Below, in pieces: positions 45,150 through 53,023 of a DNA stretch of 64,000 nucleotides; within the stretch, counting starts at the first letter, position 1, and each line of letters begins with the position of its first letter. Both the position numbers and the translations under genes were made by a program. The stretch lies in assembly GCF_003610895.1 (NCBI RefSeq), contig NZ_MCAS01000012.1:62001-126000 (forward strand), written 5' to 3'. The DNA is from Paraburkholderia fungorum. Its GTDB lineage: Bacteria > Pseudomonadota > Gammaproteobacteria > Burkholderiales > Burkholderiaceae. The notes under the pieces are model-generated. The model had not been told where the DNA came from, searched no databases, and saw only the letters and a program-made list of their open reading frames with translations.

Positions 45150-46460
45150 CTATTGCCCGCCGTTGCGGCGCGCCACGGCAGCGGCCGCCAGTCCGGCCGC
45201 TGCCGCAAACAGCACCGAGGTCCACGGATGCCGTCTGACGTAGCGATCGGCCGCGACGGCCGTGCGGCCCGCTCCGGCCAGCGTGACGGCGGCAACGCGT
45301 GTTGCCTCGGCTTCGGCCTTGATGACCGTACGGCCGATCTTCACCGCGGTTGCTCGCGTGGAAGTCTTGTTGCGCGTTCGCACTCGTGGCCGAGCCGATG
45401 CTGGCACGGCGGCGGAAAGTGTCGAGGCCGATGCCGCTGTGCTCGCAGAAGCAGGCCCGGCAGCATGGGCTTCGCGGTTTTTCTCATGCGGCACGGCATT
45501 CGCCGATACCGTCGATGCCGCCAGCACCGAAGCAAGCTTGGCGCGGCTGCCAGGTGGCGACTCGTCCTGCATGCCCCATCCGCCGCGCGGGTCGTGCATG
45601 CGCCCGCGCGCCGCCGAAAATTCCGCGCCGAGCAGGAGCACGGCGGCGGAAAAGTACAGCCACATCAGCAGCACGGCCAGCGAGCCGGCCGCGCCGAACG
45701 AGCTCGCCATTCCGGCGTGCGCGATATAGAGCGCGAACAGCTTCTTGCCCGCCGAGAACAGTACCGCGGCGACGACCCCGCCCACGAACGCGTCGACCCA
45801 GCGCACCTTGGCGTCGGGCAGAAACTTCAGCAGGCCGGCAAAGGCGAAAGCCAGCACCAGCAGGCCGACGCCGAGTTGCAGCAGATTGCCGATCACCACG
45901 TACGGCGAGTCGCCCCACAGCCATTTGCCGATGAACGTGATGACCGTGTCGAGCACCAGCGAGACGATCAGCAGGAACGCGACGCCGAGTACCAGGCCGA
46001 ACGAGATCAGGCGCACGCGCACCAGAGCGATCACGCTCGACGAGCGCGGCCCGGTGTAAGGCCACACCAGATTGAGTGCGCTATTGAGCGACGAGAAGGT
46101 GGCCGATGCGCCGATCGCCAGCATCGTGAACGAAATGATCGCCGCGACGCCACCGGCGCTGCCGCTGTGATGGGCGTTTTCGACGATGGTCTGCACGCCT
46201 GCGGCGGCCTGGTCGCCGAGCAGGCCGTGAATGTGATTGAACAATTCACCGCGCGCGGCTGCGGCGCCGAAGAACCAGCCTGCCACGGCAATCACCATGA
46301 CCAGCGTGGGCGCGAGCGAGAATGCCGCATAGAAGGCGATGCTGGCGGCCATGGCCGCGCAGCGGTCGTCGGCAAACTGTTTGAATGCGCCGATTGCCCA
46401 ATTGGCCTGCTTGCGAGCCACCAACTGGAGGTTCTCGGCCGATAGCGTGTCGATTTCCAT
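45150..46460 (-). CDS. YihY/BrkB-family inner-membrane protein with basic C-terminal extension
   Basis: A 436-residue protein. The start at 46460 gives MEIDTLSAENLQLVARKQANWAI; a longer frame adds an Arg-rich stretch with no homology. Residues 30-290 hold six membrane helices of the YihY family (AASIAFYAAFSLAPTLVMVI, LNLVWPYTGP, WVDAFVGGVVAAVLFSAGK). Residues 300-436 form an Ala/Ser/Arg-rich extension ending in a hydrophobic segment near the C-terminus (WTSVLFAAAAGLAAAAVARR). The function of YihY proteins is not settled; tRNA-processing and serum-resistance claims for relatives should not be carried over. Confidence 0.85.
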   Translation of the reverse strand: MEIDTLSAENLQLVARKQANWAIGAFKQFADDRCAAMAASIAFYAAFSLAPTLVMVIAVAGWFFGAAAARGELFNHIHGLLGDQAAAGVQTIVENAHHSGSAGGVAAIISFTMLAIGASATFSSLNSALNLVWPYTGPRSSSVIALVRVRLISFGLVLGVAFLLIVSLVLDTVITFIGKWLWGDSPYVVIGNLLQLGVGLLVLAFAFAGLLKFLPDAKVRWVDAFVGGVVAAVLFSAGKKLFALYIAHAGMASSFGAAGSLAVLLMWLYFSAAVLLLGAEFSAARGRMHDPRGGWGMQDESPPGSRAKLASVLAASTVSANAVPHEKNREAHAAGPASASTAASASTLSAAVPASARPRVRTRNKTSTRATAVKIGRTVIKAEAEATRVAAVTLAGAGRTAVAADRYVRRHPWTSVLFAAAAGLAAAAVARRNGGQ

Positions 46461-46684
46461 GGTCGTTTTTCTCAATGGGATGCGGGCGGCGGATACGTGA
46501 CGAGGGCGCCGCGTGCTGAGCGCTGGGCGGCTCCGACGACGCCTTCGCTGTCGCCGCCGCATCGCGCCTGCCGCAAACCGTGTGCCTGCGACTAACTATA
46601 ACAAGCGCTGCATGCACATGGGCGCGAGACGCCGCAAGCACACCTGCCGTTAGAATGCCGGTGGACCTTCACACTCTCATCACT

Positions 46685-47224
46685 ATGCACTCGCACGAAC
46701 CCGTCAAGCAGCTGGATGTCATTCCCGCAGAACAATTGAGCGCGCATTTGCCGGCGCACGTCGTCGAGAATCTGCCGCCCCAGGGCGTCACCGTATTTGC
46801 CGTGAGCGACGACGCTTCGGACACCGCCGCATTCAGCGCGCGCTACGGCTTTGGTCTCGAGGACTGCGCCAACACGATCGTGATCCGCTACAAGAGGGAG
46901 GGCGCCGAGCACTACGCGGCGCTGGTCTCGCTGGGTTCGCTGCGTCTGGACATCAATGGCGCGGTGAAGGCGGCACTGGGCGCGCAGCGCCTTTCGTTCG
47001 CGAAGCGCGAGGCTGCGGTGGAGCATAGCGGGATGGAGTTCGGCGGAATTACGGCGTTCGGCTTGCCGGCAGACTGGCGCATTCTCGTCGACGCCGCGGT
47101 CATGGAGCGTGCCCAGATCGTGATGGGAGCCGGGGTGCGGGCGGCCAAGTTGCTACTGGCACCCGACGTGCTGCGGCAATGGCCGCGCTGTGAGGTCGCC
47201 TCGCTTACGCTGCCCGCGGAGTGA
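46685..47224 (+). CDS. YbaK/ProX-like aminoacyl-tRNA deacylase-domain protein
   Basis: A 179-residue protein. Its core resembles the YbaK/ProX editing fold (VTVFAVSDDASDTAAFSARY, CANTIVIRYKREGAEHYAAL, GGITAFGLPADWRILVDAAV), which hydrolyses mischarged aminoacyl-tRNA. I favour the ATG at 46685; an in-frame ATG at 46655 is possible, and neither has a strong Shine-Dalgarno. No partner is encoded nearby. The family call is good but substrate specificity is not readable. Confidence 0.8.
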   Translation: MHSHEPVKQLDVIPAEQLSAHLPAHVVENLPPQGVTVFAVSDDASDTAAFSARYGFGLEDCANTIVIRYKREGAEHYAALVSLGSLRLDINGAVKAALGAQRLSFAKREAAVEHSGMEFGGITAFGLPADWRILVDAAVMERAQIVMGAGVRAAKLLLAPDVLRQWPRCEVASLTLPAE

Positions 47225-47329
47225 ACAAACGCTGAAGTTTTCCCCCGCTGCGCCGTTATTCCGAAGATCGACATGATTGCGGCGGCCGCTCGCGCGGCGC
47301 GCCGGATATAAATAGAAAGGAATACGGAG

Positions 47330-48889
47330 ATGGAACGCTTTCGCCTGAAGGTGCGGCTGTGGCTTGCACTGGCGGTAATGTGCACGGGAATTCTGGCGAT
47401 CGGCCTGTGGGGTGCGTTCAAGACGCACGACACGATGATCGCCGACCGTCAGGCCGAACTGAAAAGCGTGGTGAGCGTCGCCTACAGCGTGCTGGATCGT
47501 TATAACGGCCTCGCCGCGGCTGGCACGATGCCGCTTGCCGACGCCCAACGCATGGCCATGGCCGACCTGCGCGCCATGCGCTACGACGGCGCCGGCGGTT
47601 ACCTCGTCATCGAGGATGCGCATGCCAGGGTGCTGATGCACGGTGTGCGGGCCGATCTCGAAGGCAAGGACATGAGCGGCTTCACGGACCCGAAGGGCCG
47701 CCACGTCTTCAAGGACGGATCCGATCTCGCCGAGCGCGAGGGCGAAGGCTTCATTCATCTGGAGTTTCTGAAGCCCGGCTCCAATCAGATGGCGCCAAAA
47801 ATCAATTACGTGCGGCTCTACAAGCCGTGGGACTGGACGATCGTGACCGGGGTGTTCACCGACGATATCGACGCCGCGTTTTACACCGCGCTCGCGCAGT
47901 ATGTCGGCGCCGCACTGATTTTGTGCCTGCTGGTCTCGCTCGTGATTGGCGTAATCCTGCGCAGCATTTTGCGGCAACTGGGCGGTGAACCGGCCTACGC
48001 GGCGCAGATTGCTTCGCGTATCGCCGATGGCGAGCTCGACGTGGAGGTCGAAACGAAACCCGGCGACGAGCGCAGCCTGCTGGCCGCGATGCAGCGCATG
48101 CAGCATCGTCTTGCACAAGCGATCGCGCAGATTCGCAGCGGCGCGACCTTGATCTCGACCGTGTCCAACGAGATTGCTGCCGGCAACGCGGACCTGTCGC
48201 GCCGCACCGAGCAGCAGGCAACCGCGCTGGGCGAGACCGCTTCAAGCATGGAACAGATCACGGCGACCGTGAAGCAGAACGCCGACAACGCGAAGCAGGC
48301 GAGCCAGCTTGCGCATAATGCCTCCGAGACGGCGGCGCGCGGCGGCGAAGTGGTCGGCCAGGTGGTCGAGACGATGCGGGGAATCTCGCAGTCGTCGCAC
48401 CGCATTGGCGACATCATCGGTGTGATCGAGGGGATCGCCTTTCAGACCAATATTCTCGCTTTGAACGCAGCCGTCGAAGCGGCGCGCGCCGGTGAAGAGG
48501 GACGCGGCTTCGCCGTGGTGGCGGGCGAAGTGCGCAGCCTCGCACAGCGCAGCGCGGCGGCGGCCAAGGAGATCAAGACACTGATCGAGGAGTCGGCGGC
48601 GCAGATCGAAGGCGGCTCGCAGTACGTGGGCCGCGCCGGTGAAACGATGCAGGAAGTGGTGCACGCCGTGCGCCGCGTGACCGACATCATGGGCGAGATC
48701 AGCGCGGCGTCGGTGGAACAAAGCTCGGGCATCGAGCAGGTCAATATCGCGGTGGCGAGCATGGATCAGACGACCCAGCAGAACGCGGCGCTCGTGGAAG
48801 AAGCGAGCGCTTCAGCCGACGTGCTGAAGGCGCAGACGGGTCAACTGACGGCGGCGATTGCTGTATTCACCCTGCCGCAGGCGCACTGA
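47330..48889 (+). CDS. Methyl-accepting chemotaxis protein with single Cache sensor domain
   Basis: A 519-residue chemoreceptor. Helix one is at residues 8-28 ([20 protein letters not shown]). A periplasmic single-Cache domain covers residues 30-185 ([35 protein letters not shown]), helix two is near 190-210, and a HAMP region follows. The signalling tip is [20 protein letters not shown]. Cache domains of this type bind small carboxylates or amines. There is no C-terminal NWETF-type pentapeptide for CheR/CheB tethering. It is a single gene. Confidence 0.93.
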   Translation: MERFRLKVRLWLALAVMCTGILAIGLWGAFKTHDTMIADRQAELKSVVSVAYSVLDRYNGLAAAGTMPLADAQRMAMADLRAMRYDGAGGYLVIEDAHARVLMHGVRADLEGKDMSGFTDPKGRHVFKDGSDLAEREGEGFIHLEFLKPGSNQMAPKINYVRLYKPWDWTIVTGVFTDDIDAAFYTALAQYVGAALILCLLVSLVIGVILRSILRQLGGEPAYAAQIASRIADGELDVEVETKPGDERSLLAAMQRMQHRLAQAIAQIRSGATLISTVSNEIAAGNADLSRRTEQQATALGETASSMEQITATVKQNADNAKQASQLAHNASETAARGGEVVGQVVETMRGISQSSHRIGDIIGVIEGIAFQTNILALNAAVEAARAGEEGRGFAVVAGEVRSLAQRSAAAAKEIKTLIEESAAQIEGGSQYVGRAGETMQEVVHAVRRVTDIMGEISAASVEQSSGIEQVNIAVASMDQTTQQNAALVEEASASADVLKAQTGQLTAAIAVFTLPQAH

Positions 48890-48896
48890 TCGAGGC

Positions 48897-48926
48897 GTCA
48901 CGCGGCCGGTTGCCCTGCCGCGTGAC
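48897..48926. terminator. Hairpin between the chemoreceptor and SYLF-lipoprotein genes
   Basis: GTCACGCGGC and GCCGCGTGAC form a perfect 10-bp stem with a 10-base loop between two convergent genes. Neither strand has a good T-run, so termination would be weak or Rho-assisted. Confidence 0.5.
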
Positions 48927-48966
48927 TGTGCCTGACTATGCCTCTGTACTGGCGGGCGCGTCCCGC

Positions 48967-49557
48967 TCAGATGATCAGACGCGAGATCTTGGTGCCTTCG
49001 AGCGACACGCCGGCCATCAGGCCGCCGTTTGTCAGCACAAACGCTTCGACCGGGCTGGTGGCGGTCGAGGTATCGACCGCGCCGTTCGCACCGACCTTCA
49101 ACACGGCGACCGTTGCATCGGCGCCGGCCGCCCACCCCTGGCTGGCGAGGAATTTGTCGAGCGCGTCTTGCGTCATGAACAGGAAGATGAGCGCCTTGGA
49201 TTGCGCGCCGATCTGCAAACCGAACGAGCCCGCCACCGTGCTGTAGTAGCCCGTGGTGCGCCCGGCCACCCGCAACGCGCCTTCGCCGTATTGCGCGCCA
49301 ACCCAGAAGCCGGCTGAAATCACCGACGGGAACACGAGCACGCCGCGTGCTTTGTCGACCAGTTCGCGTGAGCCCGTGACGTTCGCGTAGAGGCGCGTCA
49401 AGGTCGAATCGACGCCGGCATTGATCGTGTCGCGCTTGCCGGCGTTCGCCGAGGGCGACGCGCTCGAGGATGGCGACGTGGTTGTGCAGCCGGCGAGGCC
49501 AAGACCCGCCGTAGCCAAAGCGGCGCTCGTGGTCATGATGAATTGTCGTCTGCGCAT
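48967..49557 (-). CDS. SYLF-domain (YSC84-like) lipoprotein
   Basis: A 196-residue exported protein. The start at 49557 gives MRRRQFIMTTSAALATAGLG with a lipobox LAGCTT. The mature part is a SYLF domain (ARGVLVFPSVISAGFWVGAQYGEG, YYSTVAGSFGLQIGAQSKAL, LIFLFMTQDALDKFL), a module that binds lipids in other proteins. An RR pair at the N-terminus resembles Tat but lacks the full motif. Its role in bacteria is unknown. Confidence 0.88.
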   Translation of the reverse strand: MRRRQFIMTTSAALATAGLGLAGCTTTSPSSSASPSANAGKRDTINAGVDSTLTRLYANVTGSRELVDKARGVLVFPSVISAGFWVGAQYGEGALRVAGRTTGYYSTVAGSFGLQIGAQSKALIFLFMTQDALDKFLASQGWAAGADATVAVLKVGANGAVDTSTATSPVEAFVLTNGGLMAGVSLEGTKISRLII

Positions 49558-49781
49558 GATCGTTCTCCTGGTGCGTGATAGAAGGGTGCTGTTTCTAATT
49601 TGACAATGCGTGCCGTGACGCTGGCAGCCCTGACGCCTGCTAATCAGCATTTAGCGTGCCTGACGCCACGGTTGGGGTATGAGACAGCCATGACGCGCGG
49701 ACGTTCACACGCCGGCCGACTTCATTCAGCACCGCTTCCACTCGATCTGCGCTTGATCCGTACTCGATCCCTACTCGATAC

Positions 49782-51170
49782 CTAAGCCGCCGGGCGGATA
49801 TTCTGATTGTGGCGGAACAGGTTGTGCGGGTCGTAGCGATGCTTCACAGCGACGAGACGCTCGTAGTTCGGCCCATACGCGGCCGCTACCCGTTCCCCTT
49901 CCTCCTGAGTCATGAAGTTGACGTACACGCTGCCCAGCGCGAACGGTGCGGCGGCGTCGAAGAAGGCGCGCGCCCAGGCGATGCAGCGCTCATCGTCGCT
50001 CGCGTCGTCCCAGCGTCCGTGCACATTCATCGCGTACTGCGTGTCGCGGCTCGAATAGGCGGTGGCTTCGACCGGAACCCGGCTCGTCTGCGCACCGATC
50101 TGCCCAAAGAAGATTTCGCATTGTGGCGACGGCAACGCGCCGATCGCATCGAGCAGCGCATCGACGAGACCGTCCGGTATTGCGCCGAGATTGTGCGATT
50201 TCCAGTAATTGCGAGCGCCCGGCGTGAGCAGCGGATCGAACGCCTGCTGCCACATCGCGTACGGCATCGGGCCAAGATGTTCGCCGACCGGCGTGCCGAA
50301 GCCGCGCACGCCCTCCACCACGGACGGTCCATTTTCGATGGGACCTGTGTAGCACATCGCGAATATGATGACCGGCTTGCCGTGCACCTCGGGCGGCAGG
50401 AACGGCAGCGGTGGCGCGAGCCGCAAAACGGTCCATACGGTCAATTCCTCCGGCATGTGTTCTGTCGCCGCGCGGTACTGATGAAGAGCGCTTCTCGCCT
50501 GATCGAGCGGCAGCACGACGAGGCCGCCATATACGAGCGGTCCTACCGGATGAAGCGCGAATTCGAAGCGTGTCACGACGCCAAAATTACCGCCGCCGCC
50601 GCGGATCGCCCAGAACAGATCTTCATGCGAGTCAGCGCTTGCGTGCAGCAGCTCGCCGTCGGCGGTCACCACGTCCGCTGAAATCAGATTGTCGACGGTC
50701 ATGCCGTATCTGCGGCTCAGCCATCCGAAACCGCCGCCTAGTGTCAGACCCGCTACGCCGGTGGTCGAATTGATGCCAAGTGGCGTGGCGAGCCCGAACG
50801 CCTGTGCTTCGTGGTCGAAATCGTGAAGTGTCGCGCCGGGTTCGACATACGCGCGCTTCGCGACTGGATCGATATGGACGGATTTCATCGGCGACAGGTC
50901 GATGACGAGGCCGTCGTCGCACAACGCGGTTCCGGCGATGTTGTGGCCGCCGCTGTGCACCGCCAGCGGCAGGCCGTTGTCGCGCGCGAATGCCACGCCG
51001 CGGCGCACGTCGGCCACGCCCGCGCAGCGCAGGATCATTGCCGGATGCCGGTCGATCATTGCATTCCAGATGCTGCGGGCCGCGTCGAAACCCGCGTCGC
51101 CGGGTTGTAACAGTTCACCTCGGATTGCAGCTTTGAGCTCTTCAGCGGCGCTGCTGGATACGCTAACCAT
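49782..51170 (-). CDS. FAD-linked oxidase with one covalent flavin bond (BBE/6-HDNO-like)
   Basis: A 462-residue oxidase of the berberine-bridge/6-hydroxynicotine-oxidase type. The start at 51170 follows GAGGT. The PCMH FAD domain spans residues 45-215; His72 in AVHSGGHNIAG is the expected 8-alpha-histidyl flavin site. The second (cysteinyl) site of bicovalent members is absent: the region reads STTGVAGLTLGGGFGWL. The C-terminal BBE segment ends VKHRYDPHNLFRHNQNI. It oxidises an unknown alcohol, amine or sugar. No partner gene is adjacent. Confidence 0.88.
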   Translation of the reverse strand: MVSVSSSAAEELKAAIRGELLQPGDAGFDAARSIWNAMIDRHPAMILRCAGVADVRRGVAFARDNGLPLAVHSGGHNIAGTALCDDGLVIDLSPMKSVHIDPVAKRAYVEPGATLHDFDHEAQAFGLATPLGINSTTGVAGLTLGGGFGWLSRRYGMTVDNLISADVVTADGELLHASADSHEDLFWAIRGGGGNFGVVTRFEFALHPVGPLVYGGLVVLPLDQARSALHQYRAATEHMPEELTVWTVLRLAPPLPFLPPEVHGKPVIIFAMCYTGPIENGPSVVEGVRGFGTPVGEHLGPMPYAMWQQAFDPLLTPGARNYWKSHNLGAIPDGLVDALLDAIGALPSPQCEIFFGQIGAQTSRVPVEATAYSSRDTQYAMNVHGRWDDASDDERCIAWARAFFDAAAPFALGSVYVNFMTQEEGERVAAAYGPNYERLVAVKHRYDPHNLFRHNQNIRPAA

Positions 51171-51563
51171 GACATACCTCCAGACGTAGTAGGGGACGCT
51201 CTCGGCACACAATTAAGCTGAACAAAGTAAATCGAAAGCGTCTGGACAGGTTCGAGTTACGTCCAGTAAACGGCCCTGTTCCGGTAAGTCAAACAAAGGT
51301 AAACCCGCGCCTGCGATCGGTGCCGTGCGAAGGCACGCGTGGCAAGTGTTCGCGCGTTGCGGCGTGAATCATCACTCGTGGCGATGCGGCGGATGGTGGA
51401 AACGCTTCGGGAAAAGACGGCGCAAAGCAAGGTGGGCTATGCGTTACTGGGGGCGTTGTGTGGCGCTGTGCGGCGCTGATTTTCTGGCCAAAGTTCGTAG
51501 CCAATGGGCGGGCCCGCCAGGTGGCAACGCACCGCTTGGTGCGCTGCTCGCGTTCTTCGGCGA
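51171..51563. other. 393-bp gap between the SDR and FAD-oxidase genes
   Basis: No gene is supported. Small open frames here have skewed composition and no family features. The part near 51171-51300 should carry the promoter of the oxidase gene. Confidence 0.55.
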
Positions 51564-52325
51564 TTAACCTTTCACGAGGCCGCCGTCCACGATCAGATTT
51601 TGACCGGTGACTGCGCGCGCCCACGGCGACAGGAAGAACAGCACGGCGTCGGCGAACTCTTCAGGTGTCGTGACGCGCCGCACCGGCGTTGAACTGGCGA
51701 TCAGGTCGAAGACGAATTCCGGCGTGGCAGCGCTCGCGTCCGTGGTGCGCAGCAGGCCCCCCGACACCATGTTGACCGTGATGCCGTCCGGGCCGAGATC
51801 GTGGGCGGCGGTGCGCGTGAGCGACAACAGGGCTGCTTTGGCCGCTGTGTAATCGTGATAGGGGACGACCGGGTTCTGGAACAGATTGGTGCCGACGTTG
51901 ACGATGCGGCCGAATCCGTGCGAACGCATGCCCGGGGTTGCCGCTTGCATCGTATTGAGCGCGCCTCTGAGTGAGCCGTCCAGTTGTTGCTGGAAGCGTG
52001 CCCAGTCGATGGAGTCGATTTTCGGACGGGCGTCGCCGTCGAACTGAAAGTCGGCTAATGCGTTGTTGACCACCGACAGGACGGGCTTGCCCGTGTGAGC
52101 CTGCGCCGTTTCGAACAGGCGCGCGACGGCGCCCGGATCGGTCACGTCCGCCTGAACCGGCAGGACGCGCTCGCCGAGTTCGTCTCTGAGCGCGTGAGCC
52201 AGCGCTTCGCTCTTGTGATAATTCACCACGACGCCCGCACCTTCGCGTACCAGTGCGCGTGTGATCGCAGCGCCGAGTCCGCGGGCGCCGCCCGTTACCA
52301 GCACCCATTGTTCGGATAAAAGCAT
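51564..52325 (-). CDS. Short-chain dehydrogenase/reductase, FabG-like
   Basis: A 253-residue NAD(P)-dependent oxidoreductase. The cofactor motif is VTGGARGLGAAI, with VVNNALADF in place of the usual NNAG. The catalytic Tyr and Lys are in YHDYTAAKAAL. The residue 13 before that Tyr, normally Ser, is Thr in NVGTNLFQN, which may alter activity. The C-terminal VTGQNLIVDGGLVKG is typical. The substrate is unknown. The gene reads in the same direction as the oxidase gene but 393 bp away. Confidence 0.9.
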   Translation of the reverse strand: MLLSEQWVLVTGGARGLGAAITRALVREGAGVVVNYHKSEALAHALRDELGERVLPVQADVTDPGAVARLFETAQAHTGKPVLSVVNNALADFQFDGDARPKIDSIDWARFQQQLDGSLRGALNTMQAATPGMRSHGFGRIVNVGTNLFQNPVVPYHDYTAAKAALLSLTRTAAHDLGPDGITVNMVSGGLLRTTDASAATPEFVFDLIASSTPVRRVTTPEEFADAVLFFLSPWARAVTGQNLIVDGGLVKG

Positions 52326-53023
52326 CTCTTTTCCTGTTGTCGATGAGGTTGCGATTGTCCTATTGTCGCCGATCCGGTTTTCCTGCTCGTGCGGGTGGAG
52401 CGGCGCACGGATAGGGACGGCACTGATGCAGCGGCGGCGCTCGGTGTGGCCCGGAACGTGCCTCGTGTCTGATTTGTACTGTCTGTGGGATTGCCCTCAC
52501 TTTTGCCTTTGCAAATTCTTCTTTGTGTCCGGACAAACACTGATTTGTTCGCGTCACGGTTCACTCTGCTGCCTGCAAACTTCTGTTTGATTCATCTGAC
52601 GAAGGGAGTCATTCGGCAAATTAAAAATAATAGTTTGGACTGCATACTTTAAAAAATTACAGTGCCATGGAGAGGAATTAACGATCTTTGACAGTGACGA
52701 GATGCAATTAATCGGAAACAGGTCATCTGTATCGCATTGCGTGGTCTAGCGCACGGTCACTGTGAGGCGCTGCGCATAACTTCAACGTCCATCAGGTCCT
52801 GCTGTGCCCTTTCCAGGGATGAGTTCGCGCACAGCGTGTCGTTTAGTCCAGATCGGATCAAATCCGGCCGGGATTATCCGTGGGGGAGATGCCGGGTGTC
52901 AGTCAATTTTCGGGCGCCGCGCGGCAATGTCGACCGGGCTTTGAAGTTTCATTTTTTAACCGCGAACAGAGATTCAATCGTTATCTGGATCTGTCTTTCA
53001 AAATAGATGTTTAGGAGACTGAA
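52326..53023. other. 698-bp intergenic region upstream of the pentapeptide-repeat gene
   Basis: Divergent starts flank it. The segment 52590-52730 is strongly AT-rich against the local background and could be a regulatory or H-NS-bound region. AGGAG at 53011 is the ribosome site of the repeat gene. I see no gene in it. Confidence 0.55.

Noticed and set aside
51325..51567. 80-codon open frame between the oxidase and SDR genes
   Set aside because: Arg/Trp-rich product and poor start context; looks like random GC-rich sequence.
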